Positions 6,185-15,000 of a stretch of DNA of 16,603 nt are shown in pieces. The stretch lies in the NCBI GenBank assembly GCA_963511305.1, contig CAUPIJ010000033.1, forward strand, positions 1 through 16,603. The letters are read 5' to 3'. Under the pieces are notes generated by a model. That model was not told where the DNA came from and made no database searches. It saw nothing but the letters and a program-made list of their open reading frames with translations. A program made the position numbers and the translations under genes. Each line of letters begins with the position of its first letter. Positions within the stretch are counted from its first letter, which is position 1. The DNA is from Propionimicrobium sp963511305 (GTDB lineage Bacteria > Actinomycetota > Actinomycetes > Propionibacteriales > Propionibacteriaceae).

Positions 6185-7078
6185 ATGCTAATGGCGCTAT
6201 CACTACATAACCTCACGAAACGATATGGGAAGACTGCTGCTGTCAAAAATGTGAGCCTGACTTTGACAACGGGCGTGTATGGCCTTCTTGGCGTCAATGG
6301 GGCCGGGAAAACGACGTTGATGCGGATGGTCTGTACCTTGACCCGGCCTACGAGTGGATGTATCACCTTTGACGGCCAAGATATTTTCACGATGGGTGAG
6401 GCGTACCGGCAACAGTTAGGTTATCTTCCGCAAGATTTTGGTTTCTATCCTGATCTCAATGTCGTGGACTACTTGATGTACATCGCAAGCCTCAAAGGGT
6501 TACGAGCCGATTTTGCGAAACGAAGAACATTCGACCTCCTGGAACAGGTCGGCTTGAAAGACTCTGCGAAGACGAGAATGCGTAATCTTTCCGGCGGCAT
6601 GGTCAGACGTGTCGGAATTGCTCAAGCCATGCTGAATGACCCGAGAATATTGATTTTGGATGAGCCTACAGCAGGGCTCGACCCCAGTGAAAGAATCCGT
6701 TTTCGCAACCTCATTAGTGAACTCTCCGGCAACAGACTGGTATTGCTGTCCACTCACATTGTTTCTGACGTCGAATTCATCGCAAACACCATCATCCTTA
6801 TGAACCAGGGGCAATTTATCTTTACGGGAACATCTGAAGAAATCGTCGCCTCCCTCGAAAAGAGAGCGTGGGTTTTCACGGTACCCCAAAGCCAAGTGGG
6901 TCACTATCTTGAGCAGTTCTTAGTAGCGAACGTCAAAACAGCTCCCCACGGTGCCACCGAGCTACGCGTGCTCTCTGGCTATCCGCCAACACCGCAAGCT
7001 CAAGAAATAGGTGTGACCTTAGAGGACGCATTTTTGATCTATTTCGGCACGAAAGCAAAGGAAATCCAATCATGCTGA
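6185..7078 (+). CDS. ABC transporter ATP-binding protein
   Basis: ATG 6185 is chosen (297 residues), preceded by an A/G-rich AGAAAGAG; the usual ATPase N-terminus (MALSLHNLTKRYGKT) begins there. The frame is open back to ATG 6107, which overlaps the peptidase stop as ATGA and could allow a coupled longer form with 26 extra residues. The motifs are complete: Walker A GVNGAGKT (36-43), Q-loop Gln83 in YLPQDFG, signature LSGGM (135-139), Walker B ILILDEP (155-161, catalytic Glu160), and H-loop His191 in LLSTHIVSD. Residues about 220-297 are an extra C-terminal region as in multidrug and bacitracin-type ATPases. It would power the permease encoded next, whose start overlaps its stop by seven bases. 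Direction (export or target release) and substrate are unknown. Confidence 0.92.
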   Translation: MLMALSLHNLTKRYGKTAAVKNVSLTLTTGVYGLLGVNGAGKTTLMRMVCTLTRPTSGCITFDGQDIFTMGEAYRQQLGYLPQDFGFYPDLNVVDYLMYIASLKGLRADFAKRRTFDLLEQVGLKDSAKTRMRNLSGGMVRRVGIAQAMLNDPRILILDEPTAGLDPSERIRFRNLISELSGNRLVLLSTHIVSDVEFIANTIILMNQGQFIFTGTSEEIVASLEKRAWVFTVPQSQVGHYLEQFLVANVKTAPHGATELRVLSGYPPTPQAQEIGVTLEDAFLIYFGTKAKEIQSC

Positions 7079-8226
7079 TGTACGAGTTGAAGAAAATCGT
7101 GAACAGCCGAGTCAACCGCGCATTGTTTGCTGCTGTTGTTGTGCTCGCAGTAGTCTTCAGCGGTTTTGCGATCAGTAGTTTCCAGTTTGTAGATTCCAGT
7201 GGTGAAACCCATACCGGTATCTCTGCTGCCCGCTCCCTCGTTGCTGATAAGAACCGGTGGCAAGGCGAACTCACCCCAGAGACGATCAGCACGATTGCGA
7301 CCAAAGAAAGTAGTACTGATTGGCAGTCCCGCTCTGACATTATCTACTTGACGAGCGAGATGCTCGTCGGTGAATTCAGCGAATTTGATGACTACAAAGC
7401 CGTACTATCTGCTGAGCCTTCACAAATAGCATCGATTTATGACATCTACCAGGAAAACCTTCGGGTGATGAGCCACGAGTATGGTGACACCCCAGCGAAG
7501 GCACAATACCTGCAGAAGCAATACGACGCTATTGAGACTCCCTTCTATTATGAAGCGTACGATTCCTGGGACACCATGCTTTTATATGGCACAACGTTCA
7601 GCCTGATCCTCATCATCGTCATAAGTTTCATTACCTCCGGTATCTTTGCCGACGAGTTCCGCAACCATGCGGACGCCGTCTTCTTCTCCACCACATACGG
7701 ACGAAGTAAAGCCATTCGAACAAAGATCTTTGCAGGGTTGATCATCACAACAGGGGTTTATTGGGCTGGTATTGCTTTGCTGTCCGCCATATCGTTTGCG
7801 GTCATGGGAGTCAGCGGCGCAGATACCGCTTATCAGTTCTCGCAACCTTACGCTGTGTATTCGGTGACGTTTAGCCAAATGTACGGCCTGGTTCTTGTCG
7901 GTGGGTTTGTCGCCAGTCTTCTTTCGGCTTCCATCTGCATGTTGGTCGCGTCCCGAACACGAAAAATGAGTTTGGCTGTTGCTGTTCCTTTTGTGCTGTT
8001 CTTTGTCTCTCCGTTTGTCGGACGAGCCCTGCCTTTCCTGACATTTTTCACTCTGACGCCTGATCAACTGACCAACATCATGAACTGCGCTCGTATCCCC
8101 TACATTTACGAAATAGGGGGCGCAGTTTTTCGGCAGATCCCTTTCATCCTCGTGTTGTACACCGTTGTTGCTGTCGTCCTTCTGCCACTTGTTCATCGAA
8201 GCTACAGCAGGACAATGGCACAATAA
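7072..8226 (+). CDS. ABC transporter permease with extracytoplasmic domain (ABC-2 type)
   Basis: A 384-residue membrane protein starting at ATG 7072, inside the end of the ATPase gene, with AAAGGAA about nine bases upstream. An alternative ATG at 7078 would lose two residues. Membrane segments are visible at about 17-37, 169-193, 220-246, 268-293, 299-318 and 356-373. Residues 40-165 between the first two helices form a large polar domain outside the cell. This one-plus-five layout is that of ABC-2 permeases. It is not the ten-helix BceB/FtsX-MacB layout, so the transporter is closer to the drug-export or lantibiotic-immunity type. The protein has no close named relative that could be recognised by eye. 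Its overlap with the ATPase gene and shared strand argue for a dedicated pair. It probably moves or extracts an envelope-active molecule. Confidence 0.85.
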   Translation: MLMYELKKIVNSRVNRALFAAVVVLAVVFSGFAISSFQFVDSSGETHTGISAARSLVADKNRWQGELTPETISTIATKESSTDWQSRSDIIYLTSEMLVGEFSEFDDYKAVLSAEPSQIASIYDIYQENLRVMSHEYGDTPAKAQYLQKQYDAIETPFYYEAYDSWDTMLLYGTTFSLILIIVISFITSGIFADEFRNHADAVFFSTTYGRSKAIRTKIFAGLIITTGVYWAGIALLSAISFAVMGVSGADTAYQFSQPYAVYSVTFSQMYGLVLVGGFVASLLSASICMLVASRTRKMSLAVAVPFVLFFVSPFVGRALPFLTFFTLTPDQLTNIMNCARIPYIYEIGGAVFRQIPFILVLYTVVAVVLLPLVHRSYSRTMAQ

Positions 8227-8259
8227 AGATTGGCTCGAAGATTCTAGGTGAGGTGCGAG

Positions 8260-9615
8260 ATGGCTTCTGACAAGCAAGAAGCACCCACTCTCATTCTCGA
8301 CGAAAAAGATGTGGGATCTGCTGTGGGTAGCGACCGGGCTGTGGTCAAAGGACGTGGGCTGATTCCACGAATGGTTGCGAGCGGATTGCTACTTCTGCTG
8401 GGGCTCGTCGCATCTATCGGGCAAGATCCAGGCCCCTATCACGATCTGACCTTGGTATTCATCATCATGCTCGATGCGTTGAGCGTACTCGTTGTTCGTT
8501 ACGTTCCGTTGCTTGGGTACGCATTGAACTGGCTAGCCTTGATCATCCAAGTGATGTTTGAGACAGATTTCACCCTGGCGCAAGCAGGCGTGGTCTACAC
8601 CATGTGGGTGGTCTCCTGTTACGGTTCACGATTGGTCGTAATAGTAACCGGAGTGACTGCGCCTATCGGGCTCGTTGTGGGTGCCTTGGTCGTATCAAGC
8701 AGGGCCGGGGGTGATTCACTGACTTCGTCGTCGTCTTTGTCTGGTCCGCTGTGGAGGTTAGTGAGTGAGATTAGGCCTGGTACGACGCCACGCGCGGTAT
8801 ATATCGTCGCCGCTGTTTGCCTAGTCATTTTGCCGTGGCTCTTGGGACTGATTAGGCGCAGCCAAATCCGTGCTCTGCGCGCAGAGGAGCAACAGCGACA
8901 AGAACACGAGGAACGTTTAGCTGCTGAAGAACGTGCCAGACTCTCCGATGAACTTGCTGAAACCCAAAAGGCTAAAGCACAGCTTGCTAGAGATGTTCAC
9001 GACGTGGTGGGACACTCCTTGGCTGTAATAGCCGCCCAAGCACAAGCAGCATCGTGCGTTGACGATGTCGAACAAATCCAACAGATTCTGTCCACCATTT
9101 CGACAACCGCCAAAACGTCACTCCAAGAAGTTCGAGCAGTCGTGCACGACACTGCTCACACAAACACCAACCCGTTCGCCCCGATCATCCAATCAATTCA
9201 AAGCACTGGTATCGACGTGCGAACTACAATTGACGGAACACCACGTCCGCTGGCACCAGAGATCAACCAGGTCGCCACCTTGGTGCTCAAGGAGATACTG
9301 ACCAACGCCCTCAAGCATGGCGACAATTCCGCCGTCATTGATATCGCACTCAGCTGGCACAACGGCCTAACGATGTCTGTCACAAACGCCGCTAACCCAC
9401 AGAATGGTGAACCAAAACTAGTCTTCGGTTTCGGGCTGGCCGGAATGCGCGACAGGCTTTCCTCAGTGGGCGGAACCTTGAACATCACCCCACAGCAAAC
9501 ACCGTCCGGCTGGAGCGTGACAACATCAGCCTGGCTACCATTCCAAGGCGTACAAACCCCGACCCAACCCCCAGCACAGACGTCGTCCGCCCACTCGCAA
9601 GGACAAACCGCATGA
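8260..9615 (+). CDS. Sensor histidine kinase, DesK/NarL (HisKA_3) class
   Basis: ATG 8260 (451 residues) is favoured by AGGTGAGG six to seven bases upstream; an in-frame GTG at 8248 overlaps that site. Residues 1-35 are cytoplasmic and residues about 38-198 contain four or five membrane helices with little outside loop, as in intramembrane-sensing kinases. Residues about 200-243 form a charged coiled coil (RRSQIRALRAEEQQRQEHEE). The phosphoacceptor motif is ARDVHDVVGHSL with His247. The ATPase domain has an N box at ILTNALKHG (Asn349) and a G box GFGLAGMRDRL (390-400). The last 20 residues are Pro/Gln/Ser-rich. The absence of a large sensor domain suggests it reads the membrane or its partner transporter. 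The stop overlaps the response regulator start as ATGA. Confidence 0.93.
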   Translation: MASDKQEAPTLILDEKDVGSAVGSDRAVVKGRGLIPRMVASGLLLLLGLVASIGQDPGPYHDLTLVFIIMLDALSVLVVRYVPLLGYALNWLALIIQVMFETDFTLAQAGVVYTMWVVSCYGSRLVVIVTGVTAPIGLVVGALVVSSRAGGDSLTSSSSLSGPLWRLVSEIRPGTTPRAVYIVAAVCLVILPWLLGLIRRSQIRALRAEEQQRQEHEERLAAEERARLSDELAETQKAKAQLARDVHDVVGHSLAVIAAQAQAASCVDDVEQIQQILSTISTTAKTSLQEVRAVVHDTAHTNTNPFAPIIQSIQSTGIDVRTTIDGTPRPLAPEINQVATLVLKEILTNALKHGDNSAVIDIALSWHNGLTMSVTNAANPQNGEPKLVFGFGLAGMRDRLSSVGGTLNITPQQTPSGWSVTTSAWLPFQGVQTPTQPPAQTSSAHSQGQTA

Positions 9616-10295
9616 GCCAAACAGCAACCAACCAAATCAGCGTTTTACTCGTTGATGACCAAGAGCTATTCCGGCACGCAATCGAGATCATGGTCAACTC
9701 TCAACCCGACATGCAAGTTGTAGGGCACGCAACCAACGGCCTCGAAGCCATCAAAGAAACCACCAGACTGCAACCAGACATCGTGCTGATGGACATCCGA
9801 ATGCCCGACATGGACGGAGTCGAAGCGACCAGACGAATTTTGCGCGGTGAACGAGTCGAATCACCCGGAGCAGGACCGCGAATCATCATCTTGACCACAT
9901 TCGACTTTGACTCGCTCACAGCACAAGCAATTCGCCACGGGGCAAGCGGTTTCCTCCTCAAAGACGTATCCCCGCACATGCTCCAAGAAGCAATCAGAAC
10001 CGTTCACGCCGGTAATTCCGTCCTGTCACCAGAAAACCTCGACAAACTGCTCACCGGCGACATTCGCATGACACCCGCGCTACCAGAGGAATACGATTCA
10101 CTCACCGAGCGAGAACGCGAAGTCCTGCTTCTCGTTGGCCAAGGCCTATCAAACAAAGAAATCGGCCAAACCCTGTACGCATCAGAATCCACAGTGAAAA
10201 CACACGTAGGCCAAATCCTTCGCAAGCTAAACCTTCGCAACCGCACCCAAATCGTCGTCTTCTGCTTCGAACACGGGCTGCGCTCAATTAATTAG
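9612..10295 (+). CDS. Response regulator, NarL/LuxR family
   Basis: A 227-residue regulator starting at ATG 9612, overlapping the kinase stop by four bases, so translation is probably coupled. Residues 8-125 are the receiver domain: acidic pair D15-D16, phosphoacceptor Asp61 in VLMDIRMPDMDG, Thr95 in ILTTFD and Lys117 in FLLKDVS. Residues about 162-222 are the LuxR-type helix-turn-helix, SLTEREREVLLLVGQGLSNK then STVKTHVGQILRKL. It is the expected partner of the HisKA_3 kinase. The likely target is the promoter of its own operon upstream of 5226, where paired direct and inverted repeats are found, but that is inference. It is the last gene of the unit; no clear terminator follows within 130 bases. 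Confidence 0.95.
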   Translation: MSQTATNQISVLLVDDQELFRHAIEIMVNSQPDMQVVGHATNGLEAIKETTRLQPDIVLMDIRMPDMDGVEATRRILRGERVESPGAGPRIIILTTFDFDSLTAQAIRHGASGFLLKDVSPHMLQEAIRTVHAGNSVLSPENLDKLLTGDIRMTPALPEEYDSLTEREREVLLLVGQGLSNKEIGQTLYASESTVKTHVGQILRKLNLRNRTQIVVFCFEHGLRSIN

Positions 10296-10432
10296 CATCC
10301 GGTGAACTTGGGACTGTTAGAGCGAACGGTTTTAGCAAGCACGTAAGACTTATCTCTTAGGATGTCGTATCGTTCCTGATCTTGATTTCGATTCTGCCTG
10401 GAGCCCTAACGCGAATCGCCGAGAGAAATCTT

Positions 10433-10510
10433 CGATGACGAGGCACGATCCCTGTTTGAATCCGCTCTAGAATCAACAAAACCCTGCTCAGCAGGGTCGT
10501 TACCAAATCC
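10433..10510. repeat. 78-base dispersed repeat, left copy
   Basis: This copy matches 16445-16522 with only six mismatches over 78 bases. The core is GATGACGAG(G/C)CACGATCCC followed by CTAGAATCAACAAAACCC, and both copies end in ACCAAATCC. It includes the hairpin ACCCTGC-TCA-GCAGGGT; on the minus strand the hairpin is followed by TTTTGTTG, like a terminator. Weaker similarity extends about 20 bases to the left. The two copies flank the surface-protein block as direct repeats about 6.0 kb apart. Confidence 0.9.
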
Positions 10511-10534
10511 GACGTCTTAATATCCACTTAGACG

Positions 10535-10698
10535 CTAATTTTGATGCAAAGTGGGGGTTACCGGATAAATTTTGTGTCTATTCAACACGTTAGTAGTGGT
10601 ACAAGCAATTAAGACCACCTACCCACCACACCAAACAAAAACACAATCTATAGACACATAATGACCAGTAACCCGAATTTTTGCATCAGAAGATTTAG
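10535..10698. mobile_element. 164-base imperfect palindrome, MITE-like
   Basis: The arms at 10535-10581 and 10650-10698 are imperfect reverse complements, with several conserved blocks. CTAATT pairs with near-complementary ATTTAG at the ends, and TGATGCAAA (10542-10550) with TTTGCATCA (10680-10688). GGGTTACCGG (10555-10564) pairs with CCAGTAACCC (10665-10674) with one mismatch, and TGTGTCTA (10573-10580) with TAGACACA (10651-10658). The loop is 68 bases and has no coding potential. Terminal inverted repeats with no gene are typical of MITEs; a structured RNA is the alternative. No clear target-site duplication was identified. Confidence 0.6.
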
Positions 10699-10761
10699 TT
10701 GTGGGAATATAGAATTTGTTATACCTTATAGCAGGACTGTTTTGAATTTCTATAAATGAGG
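10699..10761 (+). promoter_or_regulatory. Probable promoter and ribosome-site region of the LPNTG gene
   Basis: An AT-rich stretch starts right at the end of the palindrome. A weak -35/-10 pair is TTGTGG (10699-10704), 17 bases, TACCTT (10722-10727); TATAGC at 10727-10732 is an alternative -10. TGAGG at 10757-10761 is a ribosome site five bases before ATG 10767. Confidence 0.3.
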
Positions 10762-10766
10762 CTCCC

Positions 10767-11952
10767 ATGACTCCACGCTTGCCGCGAAAGAGTGCATCTC
10801 TTTCACGTTTTTCTGTCTTTTTATTAGCTTCTCTTCTTATAGTGGGACTAAGTGGAGTTAATGCTGTGCCAGCATCTGCAGCCCCCACAAATGTGCCGAT
10901 TACTGTAAGTAGTGATGCTTATGCAGTAGATAATGCGGGGCAAATCACCAGCGAAAACGAGTTTCTCTACGATTCTTCGAAGGGGAATACCGCCACTGAT
11001 GCCTATCAGATTGCCTATCGAGGCATTCTCGATATGAAAGGTGTTTGGAATAGCTACAGTATCTTTAAGTTTGGGTGGATGCTTAGGAACGGCTTCGATA
11101 AAGAACGCTACGCGAAAAAAAACTTTCACTGGTGAGTGGGATATTTCTTTCACTGTTGACCCAACGGTCGTATCTGCAAACCCCGGTTTCGTCAGCTGTG
11201 CAACCGTGCAGGCTGAAATGGAGAAGCAGAATGCTCCCTCTAAATTCGGCGATATTATGCGATGCGAGACTGCCGCATACGATGCAAGCACCGGGAAGTT
11301 TACTGCGCATTTTAAATTGCAACACGCAGATGGCTCGAAGGTGACGGGAGGGGATCTTGAGAAGAGCGAGTATCAGCCTGCCAAACTCGTCCTCACTACT
11401 CCCAAGAATGCTCTTTACGTTCCGCAATCTAAATTTGTGGCTGGTAAAACCTTCAAGATGGTGGATCCTACGGTAAGTGGCACGATGGCAATGGATTATT
11501 TCTACGTTGGTATGCCATTGCAATTTAAGGACACCGCTGATCCGGTCACATTGACTATGGTTGCTACCAATGACGCCAAGTTTACTTTCGCCAGCCGTGA
11601 TTCCAATCGCCAGTTACCGGAGGATATTCTTAAACTTACGCCAGCAACCGTTACGATGCTGCGCCCTGGCGATAAGGTTTCGGCTCCCGAGCTAGCGCAA
11701 ACCAGTGTTAAGGACGGCCAAGGTACCTGGAATTTTGAAGGTTGGACTCCCGCGGAGGCCACCGTCGATGGACAGGATCTAAACTTTATTGGGTACTGGA
11801 ACTACACTGCGAATCCCGCCCCATCCCAGCCTGCGAATACGGTGCGAAAGTTGCCGAATACGGGTAGTTATACTTCTTCACTCATGTTAGTAGCAGGGGT
11901 GCTTGCCCTCTTCGGAGTTGGCGGGGTCTGGCGGCGTCGTCACTCGAACTAA
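10767..11952 (+). pseudogene. LPXTG-anchored surface protein with SHIRT-like domain, frameshifted at an A8 tract
   Basis: As written, ATG 10767 gives 122 residues ending at 11135. The second part continues in the +1-shifted frame to 11952. The switch falls at eight A residues (11115-11122); seven would give one 394-residue protein. The joined product has a signal peptide (basic start, hydrophobic 12-33, cleavage near Ala38 in PASAAP). A unique middle region contains two cysteines (VSCATV and IMRCET). A SHIRT-like domain lies at about 268-346 (RQLPEDILKLTPA, then GTWNFEGW and LNFIGYW). The sorting signal is LPNTG at about 362-366 with a hydrophobic stretch and RRRHSN tail. A sortase would attach it to peptidoglycan. 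The intact second half, with no other lesion, suggests a recent or reversible change: phase variation by slipped-strand pairing, transcript slippage, or a sequencing error. It may form a pair with the next gene, which shares its domain type. Confidence 0.8.
11115..11122 (+). repeat. Homopolymer A8 tract at the frameshift
   Basis: Eight consecutive A residues within the LPNTG gene, preceded by GCG and followed by CTTTC. With eight the frame ends at TGA 11133-11135. Loss of one A joins the signal-peptide half with the sortase-signal half. Length changes in such tracts are a known cause of on/off switching. Confidence 0.85.
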
Positions 11953-12037
11953 ACGTAGGCAAACTTATTGCACGCATTTATAGCTGCGGCTGATAGATCA
12001 ACGTAGTAGATGCAATTGTAAAGTCAGGAATTACATT

Positions 12038-15000
12038 TTGAGTAGGAAAATTGTCGCGGTTATTGTCGCCGCCCTTATTAGTTTTTCTTTCGGAGCTATC
12101 ACCGCTCCAGCTTATGCGGCGGCAGCGGTAGGAACAGAAGTTGCTTTGCGTGCAGCTATTAATGCTGGTCAGAGCGTGAATCTTAGTGCTGATATCACTC
12201 TTTCTGCAGAGATTGAGATTCCAGGTACCGCAGATGTGACGATTGATGGGCAGGGACATACAATCACAGCCGGTCAACCAGTTGCTTTACCGGGCGGAGA
12301 CGATCATTACAATATATTTCGTACTCACGGTGGGCAGGTGAAACTTGCCAATATAACTCTCGATGCTGCCGAAAAACGGCGGGGGCTGTGGCTGGATTCA
12401 GGCTCCGTCGCCACTCTTGACAACGTAACAATTAAGAACGGTACTACGGCTGGCGCCCGTAACTTTGAAGGTGGCGCCATTTATGTGCTCGACTCGACTC
12501 TCAATGTGACCAATAATTCGGTGATTGAAAATAATTCGAGTATCTGGAGTCAGGCTACCTACGATATTCGGGTTGCAGAAGAAACAAAGAAAAACCCGGC
12601 GTTTGGGAATTTACCTAGTGAGACGCAAAGCGAGCAGATTAGCCAGATGCCAAACGGTGGAGCGATCTATGCTACCGGCGCTCAATCCAAGATCACCATA
12701 AATGATTCTGTACTGCGAAATAATCAGGCGAAAGATTGCTCGACGGTTGCGAATGGGCGTGGCAACGGCGGTAACGGTGGAGCGATTTATATGGATGGTT
12801 CCGCAACCCTCGCTGTGCGGGGAGCATCTTTTGTGGATAATCATGTTGCCCGAGTTGCCACTGGAAGCTATCAAGGTGGCGCAATCTATGCTGGTTATGG
12901 CACGACCGCGACTATTGCCGACACTAAAGTAAATGTCGGGCAGCCGTTCAATACCGGCGGGTTTCTCCGCGCCTATGACGCGACCGTGCATGTCGATAAT
13001 AGTGATTTTGCTTTTGAGGGGCGTAAAGATTCATACGGCATCTCCGGTGGGGCTTTTGCCAGTGAGAATTCGATTTTGAAAATCAACAATTCACGTTTCG
13101 TATCTAGTGCTCAATCCAAGGTAACTTTTGCGGGTGGTTTTATCGATATCATCGGCAGTGGGAGTTTCGAACTGACCAATTCGCAGTTGACCGGGCGTGG
13201 TAGCGATAATGGAAAAGGCCTGGCCACTTATGGCGGCGCGATTGCTTTCGAGACCGGTTCGAGCGTCACGGCGCTGATTCAAGGCTCAACTATTAAGAAC
13301 GTTCATGCCGATAGCAATGGCGGAGCAATTTCTCTTTCGACCCGGATTGATGAAACTTCCGCGGTGAATCTGCGCATCGTTGATTCCACAATTTCTAACG
13401 CCGGCACCTTGACTTGGGGGCCAACGACTCAAGTAGGTGGTGCGCTCTTTGTGGGGCCGGGAAATGCAGCATCACTTGAGGGAACGACGATTGAGTCTGG
13501 GCGTTCTGGGCGTGGTGGTCTTATCTACAATCAAGGATCAACCACGATTACCGGCGGCACTGCTCCGTCGAAGCTTTCGGGTGGTTTCGTGTATTCGGCG
13601 GTAGGCGCCGGCATTTTCAATGATGGATATTTAAAACTGGACGATATGAGCTTGGGCGGAAACGCTAAGGGCGATTGGTCTATTCATAAGGATCATCCTT
13701 CGAGTATCGAAGTTGACGGTAATCGGATTGGCGAATATCCAGGATTGAATGTTTATGCCAATAAGGATGTGATTGTGACACCGAAGGCGAAACTTGATTC
13801 TGGCGACGTGCGTGTAATTGATGAGCAATCGGCGGTACTTTTGACGGGTAAGCTTAACAATCAGCTCAATATTTCCATTAGTGAGAATCTTAAAAAAGCT
13901 AGTGATACTCCATATGCCGGGCAAAATGAGTCTGCTGCTAGATATATTGGTTATACCGTGGCTAAAGGAGTCGATGGTTATAGCCCCGATGCAGATGATG
14001 CGAACACTATTCATTATGTGACGCGCGATAACCGGCAGGCAGCTGCAGACTATGGCGATCATGCGGGAATAGGAAAATGGGATTATGTGCTCTCTGATGA
14101 GAACACTGTGGTACTCGGCCAACGTGCGAAAATGTGGTACCACCCCAATGAGGGGCACTTTGATGCTCTTTCGGCAAATGTGGAAAAAGAGCAGCCTTAT
14201 ACTATCTATTCCTCGATAAAGCTACTTCAAGATCATCCCGCAGCGCGCCCTGCGCAAATGACTCCTTATACGGGAACAGATCCAATTCACGATGGTGATC
14301 GCACGATTACCGATACTCTGGGGCGCAGCGCCAATCTAAAGAAATATACATTTGTGGGTTGGTATTGCAAGGCGTTCACGCCTACCGAGATTATGAGCGG
14401 GCGAGCCAATGATAAGGGTTTCGATTTAAATCAGGCTTTCACCGATGGGGTAGCGGCTAATTCAGAAGTCGATTCCAAGGGGCATCAGAACCCGTGTGGA
14501 GCTGCTAGTAAAACATTTGCAAATAATATGATGCTAGCTTCGCGCGCTGCTGCACCGGCCAGTAATCGTATTACGGAGATTATTAAGCCGAATGAATTAA
14601 CAGCTTATGCGGGTTACGTTGCTGGCTATGGCGTTACTTCCAAGTTCGTCAGTGGTACGGCCGGTAAGAATCTTCCCGGTGATGTTACGAATCAGACTCC
14701 CATTATCGATACGAATCGTGGCGCGGGCTATGTAGATGGCGATACGGTGAAACCGGCAGCTGCGCAAAGTTTCACAGCGGTGCCCGATGGTAATGGTCAG
14801 TGGGTATTCCAAGCTTGGGATGAGAGCAACAAAAAGATTGCTGGAGCTGATCAAGAATTCGTTGGCACATGGGTGTGGAAGCAAAAATTCTTTAAGGTAA
14901 CTCATGAATTTAAGGTTGCTGATGGAGTTACTGAGACCCTGCCATCAGCTCTGGTTGAGCGTACTCCGGCCGATAATCTCGGAGAAGAGGGTGCCGGGTT

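Larger units (their letters stand above)
10296..10766. other. 471-base intergenic region between response regulator and first surface-protein gene
   Basis: No gene is seen. Contents in order: about 115 unremarkable bases, the left 78-base dispersed repeat, the MITE-like palindrome, then a 68-base AT-rich stretch that should hold the promoter of the next gene. Confidence 0.7.

Noticed and set aside
10404..10530. Open frame through the dispersed repeat (FDDEARSLFESALEST in the left copy, CDDEPRSLFEPALEST in the right copy)
   Set aside because: Both copies are open for only about 35-60 codons, lack starts and differ after the hairpin; the DNA hairpin is conserved as well, so a coding origin is possible but not supported.
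10503..10698. Complete insertion sequence between the left dispersed repeat and the surface gene
   Set aside because: Inverted arms are present but there is no transposase frame in the 68-base interior, so at most a non-autonomous element.
10619..10888. 89-codon minus-strand frame
   Set aside because: It runs through the right arm of the palindrome and the signal peptide of the surface gene; no ribosome site and a biased composition.
11041..11135. Independent second gene starting with ATG at 11041 in the shifted frame
   Set aside because: It has no ribosome site and no signal peptide, so an LPNTG protein made from it could not be exported; the shared A8 junction explains both frames better.
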